Positions 21,383 through 29,173 of a stretch of DNA of 29,173 nt are shown here, one piece after another. The translations under genes and the position numbers were made by a program. The stretch is from positions 1 through 29,173 of the IMG/VR virus record IMGVR_UViG_3300023184_000407; one strand, written 5' to 3'. How positions within the stretch are numbered: position 1 is the first letter of the stretch; the number at the start of each line of letters is the position of its first letter. The notes beneath the pieces were generated by a model. It searched no databases and was not told the origin of the DNA. It worked only from the letters and a program-made list of their open reading frames with translations. This DNA comes from a virus.

Positions 21383-24300
21383 ATGGAACTCAGTCCAATT
21401 ACCGCAATTAGGCATAAAGATGATCCCAACGCTACTGATTATCAAATCAGTTTGCCTACTCGCGCAAATGACGACGGAGAACCATTGATCGTATCTTATG
21501 ATAAGTCTGTTCCTTATGATCAAGCTATAGCTGATATCAACGTATCGTTCCCAAGAAACTCAGCCGACACTCAAATTGACAAGATGCAGGGAGGGGCAGA
21601 TTACGTCCTTAACCGCATGACAAGGGAAGATTATCTAAGTTGGGTAAAAGACAAAGATCTTCTAGATGACGCCCATGATGTTTCCTATGTTGATATTCTT
21701 AAACACGCAGCAATTGACTTTGGAAAAGGTCTAGTTGATTTTGGCATTGAAGGACTAAAGGCAGTTGGAAGCTATGATGAAAGAAAATCTGCTAGAGCCC
21801 TTTACAACGCAACTGAAGGATTCTTGCTTGGAACCGAACGGCTAGGAATGCTTGGTCAGCTAGCTTTTCACACTGGACAGAAATGGGTGCTTCCAAGCAG
21901 TCTTGATTACCAAAAAGACGAAGACTTTGCCGCATACAAAAAGATGTATGAAATGGCAGATGTTGCCACCAAAAGAAGCAATGGAGAACTTCTAACTCAA
22001 GGCGCTCAGTCTCCAATTTTACCTACTGTCCCCGGAGCATTACAGCCCTCTCCTGACATTCAAGCATCTCCAGAGGATGTTCGTGCTGCCAATAGTATCT
22101 CAAACGCTCTTGACGCAAGCTGGCTTCTTGCTGGCAGTGGGCTATTAGCAAAGGCTGGAGCCTCGCTTGCTCTTGGATCTGTAGCTTCAAAGCTTGTTCC
22201 GTCTGCTATCATTAACCAAATGCTTCCGAAGCTTGCAATGAAGGGAGTTTCCCTAACAGGGACAGCACTTGATGCTACTTCCAAGTTTGTAATTAATTCG
22301 TTAGCTGGCGTTGTTGAAAGTGTAACGGAAAACTCGGTAAGTAAATCAGCTCAGATGGTAGCGCAAGTGGCATCTCGTCAAATGCTATACGGGGCTGATT
22401 TTATGTACGGGTCTGGAGGTGTTTTAATTGGAGCTTCTCTTGGCGGAAAGGCCTTGCGTGCAGGCGGTGAAGTTGGATCAGCGGTACTTAAAGGACTTCA
22501 AGAAGGATCTGTTCGTGAGGCTTTGCTTGGCCTTGGAGAAAACACAACCAAGGCGGCTACGGTTAGAAAGGCGGCTAGGGGAGCGCTTGCTATCGCCCCT
22601 CCAGATACGTTTACAAACGCCATGAAGTCACTGGCAGACTCTGCTGTAAACACTGGCGCATTCATGGGCGCAATCGGTGCTATGCAGGCCTATGCGCTTG
22701 ATGATGATCCTATCCACGGAATGATGGAAGGTTTTGCTGCTGGCCTTGGAGTTGGTGCAGTTGCAGGAGTGCCACACTTTGCCAGTGCCCTCATTAACTC
22801 AAAGGAGAACCGTGTAGCCGCACTGTTCAAAAAGGACTTAACTAGCAGGCCTCTAGACAAGACGCTTGAGTTTACAGATGCTAATGGAGAAGTAGCTCAA
22901 GTTAATATTGCTGACTCGCTTGGGAGGATGAACTTGTATAACAACAAGAACGTATCCCTAGATGCCAAAGAACTTATTATTTCAATGGCCACGGCCTCGG
23001 AAAAGGCTGGAAATGATTTTATCTTCCATGATGGCACTGAAGCAACAACTAAATCCCTAGATGAACTTGGGCTTCTTGGCGGAACTGCGGTTCATATTCG
23101 TAGAGGCAATGACGGACGAAGCGCCATTATCTTCAATCCAGAACACGCCACTACTGCGGATCTAGCTCAGGAAGTGTTTCATTCAATGTTCAGCGACTCT
23201 GTTGCAAAGGATGTTTTTGCTGGCATTGCCGAGCGCATGAAGTCGGAAGATCCAGCCGTTATTTCAAAAGAACTACTTGAGTTTTCCAACAAGTACACCA
23301 GAGAACTTGCAGCTATTGATCCATTGGTTGGAGCTGAAAAGCAGGCGCATTTCAATGAGCTGATTGATCAAGCCTCACAGCCAAGTATGTCTAGCGAGGA
23401 CAGGATTAGCATCCTTGGCCCAATCCTTGATGAGTATGTTGGTCACTATGCTGGCGCAAAAACTGCGGGAGCAAAGGTAAAGGATCTTCTTCCCAGCAAT
23501 ACAAGAAACTTGGTTGATAAGGCTTGGGACAAGACAGTTGGAAACATCTTGTCTGCATTTGATTTTAGTAAGCAGGACATTCATCAAGATCCAGTCTACG
23601 GGCACTTCTTTAACTCGGATGGCAAGTTGGCAATGAGTCCTATTATGGATGGCATTGTTAACAAAGTTCTTACCGCAGTATCCGAGGGCAAATCAACCAT
23701 TGAAGCCCGCAACTCATTTGATGGCGTTAGGTACTTTGATGTAACTAAAGATCGCAAGTTCTTTTCAATTGAAGATAAGAAGGACGGGAAATGGACAACT
23801 TCTGAGTCTCAGAAGAACGAGATCAAACGAGAATGGTTCTACAAAGCCCACGCCATTGCATCCGCAGACCCCGGAGTAAGTGTGCTTGCGTACACTGAGA
23901 ACTTGTCTAGAGACGGAACTGTTCACGCCAACATCTCTAGGCTAAAGGAGGGCGATCCCCTTATCTACACCCAGAGGCTGTCTGATGAAGCCTTGATAGC
24001 AATGGCACGCATTGAGGTCAATGGGCGTAGGGTTGCCACGCCAGAGCAAGAGACGGGATGGCTTGCGGTAAATAAGGCTATCCGAGAAAGACGCATCATC
24101 ACGGCTGATGCTTGGCATGACATTGGGCGCTCTCAGGGATCACGAGAGAACCAATACTACGGGAGATCAAACCGTCACATGCTTCCTGTGTCTCTACACC
24201 AAACAAAAGAGGGTGGGCTTAATGTTGGGTTTATTGACATCAGTAGGGCTTGGTCGCACGCCCAGCGCATTGCAGATGTTACCCCATCCGTTAAAGCGGA

Positions 24301-27300
24301 GATGATGAACAAGGGAATTAACTCCCTCCAAAAGTTTATTCCATTCTTGCAGTCTTACTTTGATAACTACTCTAGTCCCAATCGTATTCCTGCGGCAGCA
24401 TTGCCCGGATTTAGTGAAGGGATCAGGGATCTTATCTACCACTCCCTTAACGTAAAGCCGCGCTCTGAGAAGAGTAAGTATTATCAGATGGATAGGGACG
24501 CCATGGCCAATGTGCCTACGTTTGAAACTAATCTGTTTGGTGAAAACAAAAAAGAAACCATCGACATCGACGGCAACAAAATCCAGATGTCTCGTGGTTC
24601 AGTTGTGCTTGGACAGATGCGCCTTGATCGGGTGATGGGGGTATCTGACTTCACATTGAATGGTGCCCCTGCTGTTGTGGCTTACAACCCTACGACCGTA
24701 CCTAATGCAATCAGGGCTAACTTTGCTGCACGCAGTACTACCAGCGAAGTTATTGGAACATCCGAGTTTGTCACCGATACCATTAGCGGGAAGCGCATGG
24801 TTATTGCAAAAGATGGCAAGACCACCTTGTTTGAGAATGGCAAGAAAAGCGTTCACGCCACGCCTGATGATGCCGAGCGAGCTGCAAATAATAGCTCTAT
24901 CAAGATCGCAAATGAAGTGATGAGCTTTCAGTATAAAGACTTCCAGTTTGCTGCTAGGAAGAACGCTTATACATCCAGAAGTAAGCCAGCAGAAGGCAAG
25001 GAGGCCGAGCACGCTATTGCTAAGAAAGAGTATGAAAAAATGATGCGTGACTTTGATGCTGGTAAGCTTAAGGCTCCCGCAGGTCAGGATAAAAAGAATT
25101 GGGATAGCAATATTAAAGCTAATCTTGAAGCCGCAAAAGACAAGATGATGGGCTTGTCCAAGGAATATTTCACAACAGGAAACACAGGGGGCACTGGAAG
25201 CTTTTACGAAAACCCTTTAATTGCGGAGATGATTGGATCTGGCATGAAGATCTTAACTCCATCTGAGGCCATGAAGCGCCCGGACTGGAAGTACATAAGT
25301 GAGCATTATGATTATTTTAATAATTCTAACTATAGCATAGATGGATACATTCCTGCGTTTCATTATGGCATATTTAGTAAAAGCGGAAAGACTCCTAATG
25401 TAATCATGGAGAACCTCGCTGAGGCTTCGCATGGTTATTTTGAATATGGTAAAAGTAGTCCAGAAGATTTTTTTGAGGCAATTCAAGGCATAAGCAAATC
25501 TTCAAAATCATTTGATATTCACTCCACAAGTGAGGCAGAGCACTCCTACAACGCCGCAAGTTTTCTGATCTCAGAAGGCGGAAAACAAATGGAGACTGGC
25601 GCGCTTGAAATTGGACAAGAGTTTAAGGCTGGAAAAAACTACATAGCCAAAGTTCTTGAACATACATACATTGAAGATCCCGTTAATTATGGTAATGAAA
25701 TTCCAGCTACCAAGTTTGGGATTTACAATGCTAAAGCAACTGCTGCCGGAGGGGACGCTGGCACAGTTAGAATTGCTGAAGTAACACTAGACCATCAATC
25801 TGCCCCCACTGTTAAAATTGGAGAGGGTAAAGCAGCAAAAGCACCCAAGGCAAAGGCAACAACTCCAGTTGGTAAAGAGATTGATCTGTCTAGGTTTGCA
25901 GAGGCTCCCACTGCTGCTACCGAGAAGGCTGAGCCTCCAATGGTGAACGAGCAGGTGAATAAGGTTCCGTCTGCCAAGACCTCTAAGCCACAGCCTGAAT
26001 CTGTGACTCAGTCTGCCCTTATTACAATCGCGGAACTTAAAAAAGAAGCAGAACCGCTTGTGTTGGAAGCGCAGAAGATTTCATCTAGAACTTCTGATGA
26101 CATCATTGCCGAGGCGCAACAGCAGATAATTCAAAGAAAATCTACTGATAACCTACGCTCTGATGGCGATAAGGTAACGATGGGCATTGGCCAAAGAAAA
26201 CGCCTAAAGGAAACAGTTAAAGATGCCGAGATTCGTGATGCTCAAAGAGCTGCTAGGATTGCTGAACAACTTGATGAAATTAATGCTAACATCAACAAAC
26301 AGCAGGAAATGGTTGGAGTGTTTGAAGAGCCAGTCATGCCGGAGCTTCCATACGACCAGAAGCTGCAGCAGCACAAGGATAGCTTTAACAACTTAATTAA
26401 CTCGGGCCTAACTACATCGCGTGAAATATCCTCGAAGATTAACCAGATCTTTAAAGATGGAATTCTAACTCGAGAGCAAGCCAAGTTTGCTCAAGAAACC
26501 CTGCGCGGGGTACATGGCGCTAACTCATTTGAAGCCCAGCGCAATGCCACTAGGGACTGGGTTAACGGGGTTCTTAATGAAAATGCTCAGAAGCCTATTG
26601 CTCCGCCTGAAGTTCTTGAGCCTGCAATCAAAGTTGACATTACTCAGCTTGATGAATTCCTAAAAAGTCATGAGTTTAAAAAAGCTGATGCCAAAGCTCA
26701 AAGAGCAGAGGAAGCAGCAAGAAACAAAGCGGAGCGCGAACAGGGCAAAGAAGCCAAGGCTGAAATGAAGTCAAAATCCGCAAAGGATATGACTCCCCAA
26801 GAACTTGCTTCCCTTAGCAGTGAAGTGCTTGAAGCTAAGTTAAAGAAGCTCGGAAAAGAACAACAGGTTCAGGCTAGATTTGATAGAGACAAGTTCATCA
26901 TTGAAGATCTAGCGGCCACTCAACTAAAGAGGGGATCAACCGGGGATGTTAACTTGGATATGGCTATTAGGCCTGAGTCCATCCACGCTTTAACGAGTCT
27001 ATCCCAGTTAAAAGAAATTGGAGCAAAACTAGCTGGCGTATCTCTTGATCAATTTGAGAGCTATTTGAGTAGCGCAATTGTGCGACTTGGAGAAAAAGCA
27101 CAAAGGCTTGCATCTAAAGAAACATCTCCATCAGGTAAAGTAGCGCAGTTTCCAGAGCAACTTCAACCCGGAATGGATTACGTTGATACTCTAATTAGGC
27201 GCTCTGAAATAAAAAAAGCAGCAAGAGAGTCCTTAAAAGAAGACCAAGGTTACGGAAGTTTTCCTGTTCCTGAAGAACTACAGCAGGTTAACAAGCAAGT

Positions 27301-27973
27301 TAGCACTCGCAGCGCATTTAAAGAAGGTGAAGTTGCAGTGGAACAATCGCTAATGCCGAAAGCAAAGCCATTTGATCTTGCTGAGTTTGAAGCAAGGATG
27401 AAGCAAGTTAACCGCGCTGAAGTCCCGCAGGCCAGTGAGTCCAAGGGTAGTCCTGCTCCCTCTACTGAGTCCTTAACTCTAAACAACCCTGTTGTTGCGC
27501 CTGCCGCCGCAGTGCCACCCAAGACTGGCAAGGCCGCATCTAAGCCTGCTTCCAAGGCTCCAATGGGAGCAGAGGAGTATGTTGCCAAGAAAGAAGCCCG
27601 AGACTACTTGGCAAAAGAAGCTCGTGATGAGTTTCAAAAGGGAGTTAAAGACGTGTATGCAAGGAACAGAGGAGAAGAATCCCAGCGTAATGCAGACAGG
27701 TTCCGCAATGAACAGCACGCGATTGATATGGAGTTTCTTCTTAAAGAACGTGACGCTCGTTTCTCAAGCGAACCTCCGTCTACCAAGGAAGCCAAAAAAG
27801 AAGGCGGGCTTCGGGTTATCTCTGGAAGCATTCCCGCCACTACGGAAATTGTTTACACTCCCAGCCGAAAGTTTAAGGTGTACGCCATCTCCACGGGCAT
27901 TCTTGTGGGGATTGCGCCAGACTACGACAAAGCACTTAACGTATCAAAAAAATATGCCGCCAAAAAAAGGTAA
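21383..27973 (+). CDS. Giant multidomain virion / DNA-ejection protein
   Basis: A 2196-residue protein, the last gene of the structural operon and the likely large ejection protein (compare the large last internal protein of T7-type phages). Visible parts: N-terminal unit (1-130); hydrophobic Gly/Ala-rich segments near 246-275, 340-365, 420-440 and 448-470 that could line a membrane channel; a zinc-protease-like region with QEVFH (596-600, not HExxH) and DEYVGH (683-688); mixed domains to about 1450; an Ala/Lys/Pro linker (about 1475-1540); long charged coiled coils (about 1560-1900); and a small terminal beta domain (about 2140-2196). No lytic-transglycosylase motif was recognised. Polyvalent virion-packaged effector is an alternative. 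Confidence 0.7.
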   Translation: MELSPITAIRHKDDPNATDYQISLPTRANDDGEPLIVSYDKSVPYDQAIADINVSFPRNSADTQIDKMQGGADYVLNRMTREDYLSWVKDKDLLDDAHDVSYVDILKHAAIDFGKGLVDFGIEGLKAVGSYDERKSARALYNATEGFLLGTERLGMLGQLAFHTGQKWVLPSSLDYQKDEDFAAYKKMYEMADVATKRSNGELLTQGAQSPILPTVPGALQPSPDIQASPEDVRAANSISNALDASWLLAGSGLLAKAGASLALGSVASKLVPSAIINQMLPKLAMKGVSLTGTALDATSKFVINSLAGVVESVTENSVSKSAQMVAQVASRQMLYGADFMYGSGGVLIGASLGGKALRAGGEVGSAVLKGLQEGSVREALLGLGENTTKAATVRKAARGALAIAPPDTFTNAMKSLADSAVNTGAFMGAIGAMQAYALDDDPIHGMMEGFAAGLGVGAVAGVPHFASALINSKENRVAALFKKDLTSRPLDKTLEFTDANGEVAQVNIADSLGRMNLYNNKNVSLDAKELIISMATASEKAGNDFIFHDGTEATTKSLDELGLLGGTAVHIRRGNDGRSAIIFNPEHATTADLAQEVFHSMFSDSVAKDVFAGIAERMKSEDPAVISKELLEFSNKYTRELAAIDPLVGAEKQAHFNELIDQASQPSMSSEDRISILGPILDEYVGHYAGAKTAGAKVKDLLPSNTRNLVDKAWDKTVGNILSAFDFSKQDIHQDPVYGHFFNSDGKLAMSPIMDGIVNKVLTAVSEGKSTIEARNSFDGVRYFDVTKDRKFFSIEDKKDGKWTTSESQKNEIKREWFYKAHAIASADPGVSVLAYTENLSRDGTVHANISRLKEGDPLIYTQRLSDEALIAMARIEVNGRRVATPEQETGWLAVNKAIRERRIITADAWHDIGRSQGSRENQYYGRSNRHMLPVSLHQTKEGGLNVGFIDISRAWSHAQRIADVTPSVKAEMMNKGINSLQKFIPFLQSYFDNYSSPNRIPAAALPGFSEGIRDLIYHSLNVKPRSEKSKYYQMDRDAMANVPTFETNLFGENKKETIDIDGNKIQMSRGSVVLGQMRLDRVMGVSDFTLNGAPAVVAYNPTTVPNAIRANFAARSTTSEVIGTSEFVTDTISGKRMVIAKDGKTTLFENGKKSVHATPDDAERAANNSSIKIANEVMSFQYKDFQFAARKNAYTSRSKPAEGKEAEHAIAKKEYEKMMRDFDAGKLKAPAGQDKKNWDSNIKANLEAAKDKMMGLSKEYFTTGNTGGTGSFYENPLIAEMIGSGMKILTPSEAMKRPDWKYISEHYDYFNNSNYSIDGYIPAFHYGIFSKSGKTPNVIMENLAEASHGYFEYGKSSPEDFFEAIQGISKSSKSFDIHSTSEAEHSYNAASFLISEGGKQMETGALEIGQEFKAGKNYIAKVLEHTYIEDPVNYGNEIPATKFGIYNAKATAAGGDAGTVRIAEVTLDHQSAPTVKIGEGKAAKAPKAKATTPVGKEIDLSRFAEAPTAATEKAEPPMVNEQVNKVPSAKTSKPQPESVTQSALITIAELKKEAEPLVLEAQKISSRTSDDIIAEAQQQIIQRKSTDNLRSDGDKVTMGIGQRKRLKETVKDAEIRDAQRAARIAEQLDEINANINKQQEMVGVFEEPVMPELPYDQKLQQHKDSFNNLINSGLTTSREISSKINQIFKDGILTREQAKFAQETLRGVHGANSFEAQRNATRDWVNGVLNENAQKPIAPPEVLEPAIKVDITQLDEFLKSHEFKKADAKAQRAEEAARNKAEREQGKEAKAEMKSKSAKDMTPQELASLSSEVLEAKLKKLGKEQQVQARFDRDKFIIEDLAATQLKRGSTGDVNLDMAIRPESIHALTSLSQLKEIGAKLAGVSLDQFESYLSSAIVRLGEKAQRLASKETSPSGKVAQFPEQLQPGMDYVDTLIRRSEIKKAARESLKEDQGYGSFPVPEELQQVNKQVSTRSAFKEGEVAVEQSLMPKAKPFDLAEFEARMKQVNRAEVPQASESKGSPAPSTESLTLNNPVVAPAAAVPPKTGKAASKPASKAPMGAEEYVAKKEARDYLAKEARDEFQKGVKDVYARNRGEESQRNADRFRNEQHAIDMEFLLKERDARFSSEPPSTKEAKKEGGLRVISGSIPATTEIVYTPSRKFKVYAISTGILVGIAPDYDKALNVSKKYAAKKR

Positions 27974-28103
27974 AGCCGAACATCCGTTTGTTGCCAACAT
28001 CAAACAGGAGATCTCCAGAAGTAAGCCAATGACGGAAGGCCGAGCGGAGGCTTACAAGATCCAGAAAGACGCCGTGACAAAATCACAGCCTCCAAAGAAA
28101 TAG
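27954..28103 (+). CDS. Small basic hypothetical protein
   Basis: A 49-residue Lys-rich protein: MPPKKGKAEHPFVANIKQEI, then SRSKPMTEGRAEAYKIQKDA and a basic tail ending QPPKK. It overlaps the end of the giant gene by 20 nt, with the ATG inside the giant gene's C-terminal Lys codons. Its high Lys/Pro content suggests nucleic-acid or acidic-protein binding. A longer in-frame extension upstream lies wholly inside the giant gene and is judged a shadow. It is the last gene before the hairpin junction at 28139. No family is recognised. Confidence 0.5.
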   Translation: MPPKKGKAEHPFVANIKQEISRSKPMTEGRAEAYKIQKDAVTKSQPPKK

Positions 28104-28138
28104 TTCTAAAGTTCCTTGCCAGTGCTCCGATATAGGGG

Positions 28139-28172
28139 TAGCTATCAAACGGTAGCTGGCGCATAACGCGCC
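28139..28172 (+). other. Two adjacent hairpins at module junction
   Basis: Hairpin 1 is TAGCTATC-AAAC-GGTAGCTG (28139-28158; 7-8 bp with G-T pairs). Hairpin 2, GGCGC-ATAAC-GCGCC (28158-28172), abuts it. They lie in the only sizeable gap (94 nt) between the virion operon and the DNA-metabolism genes. An A-rich leader follows (AACAAAAAAACAACATC) before the next ATG. No U-run follows, so a standard intrinsic terminator is not shown; an RNase site or attenuator is possible. Confidence 0.45.
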
Positions 28173-28197
28173 CATACAGTAACAAAAAAACAACATC

Positions 28198-28857
28198 ATG
28201 AAAGTAGCAAAAGTATCTGATATTCAAAACCTTGCAGATGGAGCCATCATCGGAGAGATGACGGTTCAGATCAAGGCGGCGTTTGCCGCAAAGACGGGAG
28301 AAGGTAAGTACGGGCCTTGGCGGGTTCAGGCCGCTATCCTCAAGGATGACACAGGAGAAGTTCGCGCTTCCTTCTGGACGGAACGGGACATTCAGAAGCT
28401 TGTTGGTAAGACTGTCACGATCAAGTCCAAGGCTTCCGACAAGGGGCTCGTTGGGCTGAAGGCCAAGTACTCCAGCCACAGTAGCACCAATGAACTTGAT
28501 GTTAGCGACAAGGCGGAGATCAAAGGAGATGGACTTGATGCAGTGTCAAGTTATGTAGCCAAGGCAACAAGTTCAGTTGCTGCTCCCAAAGTTAATGAAG
28601 TTGCTTCGTTCGATACCGAAGTTGACGCAACTAAGGGAATCAAAAGGCGTGCAGCAATGTGGGGGCGTTGCTATGAGGTTGCAAAGTCTCTCAGTGAAGC
28701 TCACGACTTAACTCCTGAACAGTTCCAAGCTCTCGTATCTTCCCTGTTTATCAGCGCAGATAAGGCGGGCCTGTACAATTCCTTCCGTCTTGAAGATTCT
28801 ATTCCAGCAATGGTTGCTGAGATTGAAGATGAGTTTAAAGCTGAGGTTGGCTGGTAA
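28198..28857 (+). CDS. OB-fold single-stranded-DNA-binding protein candidate
   Basis: A 219-residue protein. Residues about 1-95 read as an OB-fold of the RPA/ssDNA-binding type: KVSDIQNLADGAIIGEMTVQ, then PWRVQAAILKDDTGEVRASF (aromatic plus DDTG turn) and LVGKTVTIKSKASDKGLVGL. A flexible linker (about 97-145) leads to a helical C-terminal domain (about 148-219) ending in an acidic tip (EIEDEFKAEVGW) as SSB-type proteins often have for partner recruitment. It is followed by a resolvase-like nuclease with a TAATG overlap, supporting a role in replication/recombination. Start: ATG after an A-rich leader, no SD. Confidence 0.65.
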   Translation: MKVAKVSDIQNLADGAIIGEMTVQIKAAFAAKTGEGKYGPWRVQAAILKDDTGEVRASFWTERDIQKLVGKTVTIKSKASDKGLVGLKAKYSSHSSTNELDVSDKAEIKGDGLDAVSSYVAKATSSVAAPKVNEVASFDTEVDATKGIKRRAAMWGRCYEVAKSLSEAHDLTPEQFQALVSSLFISADKAGLYNSFRLEDSIPAMVAEIEDEFKAEVGW

Positions 28858-29173
28858 TGAACCAGAGAGCTAAAGGGGCACGGGGGGAGCGTCTATGGCG
28901 CGATCAACTTCGTGAGGCTGGCTTCACCGCAAGGCGGGGCCAGCAGTTCTCTGGAGGCACTGATAGCCCAGATGTAATTTGTGAAGAACTTAAAAACCTT
29001 CACATGGAAGTTAAGTTCGTCGAGGCTCTTAATCTTCAGAAAGCCTGCGAGCAAGCAGAGCGTGATGCAGGATTAAAAGCTTGGATTGTAGCCCACAAGC
29101 GCAACCGTACCGACTGGAAAGTCACGATGGATGCAGGCTTGTTCTTCCAACTTCTTCGAGAAGGCATGGATAG
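28857..29173 (+). CDS. PD-(D/E)XK nuclease, Holliday-junction-resolvase-like, 3'-truncated
   Basis: The first 105 residues of a phage nuclease. Motifs visible are KGARGERLWRDQLREAGF (helix with the conserved Glu, residues about 6-23), RRGQQFSGGTDSPDV (Asp of the active site near residue 39) and MEVKFVEA (E-x-K near 51-53), i.e. the D...ExK core of PD-(D/E)XK enzymes. The RRGQQ...G...SPDV...EVK pattern is characteristic of phage Hjc-like resolvases. It would cut branched DNA during recombination or packaging. The ATG overlaps the previous stop (TAATG). The frame is still open at the right window edge; the final TAG seen there is out of frame. Confidence 0.8.
   Translation, partial: MNQRAKGARGERLWRDQLREAGFTARRGQQFSGGTDSPDVICEELKNLHMEVKFVEALNLQKACEQAERDAGLKAWIVAHKRNRTDWKVTMDAGLFFQLLREGMD

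Noticed and set aside
21383-27973. Lytic transglycosylase or lysozyme domain in the giant protein
   Set aside because: No recognisable catalytic Glu context or SLT motif was found by reading the translation.
29171-29173. TAG at the window end as the nuclease stop
   Set aside because: It is out of frame; the nuclease frame ends at GAT with two further bases and remains open.

Overview
The window is a contiguous piece of a tailed double-stranded DNA phage (or prophage) genome. Every supported protein gene is on the + strand and intergenic gaps are tiny. It carries the virion-assembly and lysis modules and the first two genes of a DNA-metabolism module. Gene content points to a short-tailed (podovirus-type) virion: portal, scaffold, an SU10-type major capsid protein, an adaptor/neck candidate, a nozzle-like protein, several Gln/Ala-rich candidate ejection proteins and one 2196-residue giant, with no tape measure, sheath or tail-tube gene. 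No integrase, repressor, terminase or polymerase is visible. The host cannot be named. Many starts lack a Shine-Dalgarno (SD) sequence, which would fit hosts with weak SD use (Bacteroidota, Verrucomicrobiota/Planctomycetota, Cyanobacteria), but this is only inference.

Layout. 1-4214: portal (cut by the left edge), a small protein, scaffold, major capsid protein. 4215-4455: a non-coding stretch with a twice-repeated hairpin element followed by a complete tRNA-Tyr(GTA) with encoded CCA. 4461-6477: small proteins and a probable neck/adaptor protein. 6479-12455: two fibre/adhesin genes with related N-termini, one ending in a sugar-binding-like domain and the other in a poly-glycine domain, plus a 57-residue protein. 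12455-13863: lysis genes (3-TM holin, small membrane protein, GH108 endolysin) and a zinc-ribbon protein. 13865-16650: nozzle-like protein and a beta-rich partner. 16650-27973: candidate internal/ejection proteins interleaved with a possible GNAT-like protein, a PAPS-reductase-family protein and a YkgJ-type cysteine-cluster protein. 28104-28197: a junction with two back-to-back hairpins. 28198-29173: an OB-fold ssDNA-binding candidate and a PD-(D/E)XK Holliday-junction-resolvase-like nuclease, cut by the right edge.

How it works together. Portal, scaffold and capsid protein build the prohead; the neck and nozzle proteins close it; the two fibres are probably receptor-binding alternatives or partners; holin and endolysin release progeny; and the ejection proteins probably leave the particle with the DNA. 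Most genes are joined by stop/start overlaps (ATGA, TAATG) or by the recurring 7-mer TAATATG, so termination-reinitiation probably sets expression ratios. The most unusual parts are the structured RNA-like repeat before the tRNA, the redox/sulfur-type enzyme pair inside the ejection cassette, and a giant virion protein with what looks like a decayed zinc-protease motif.
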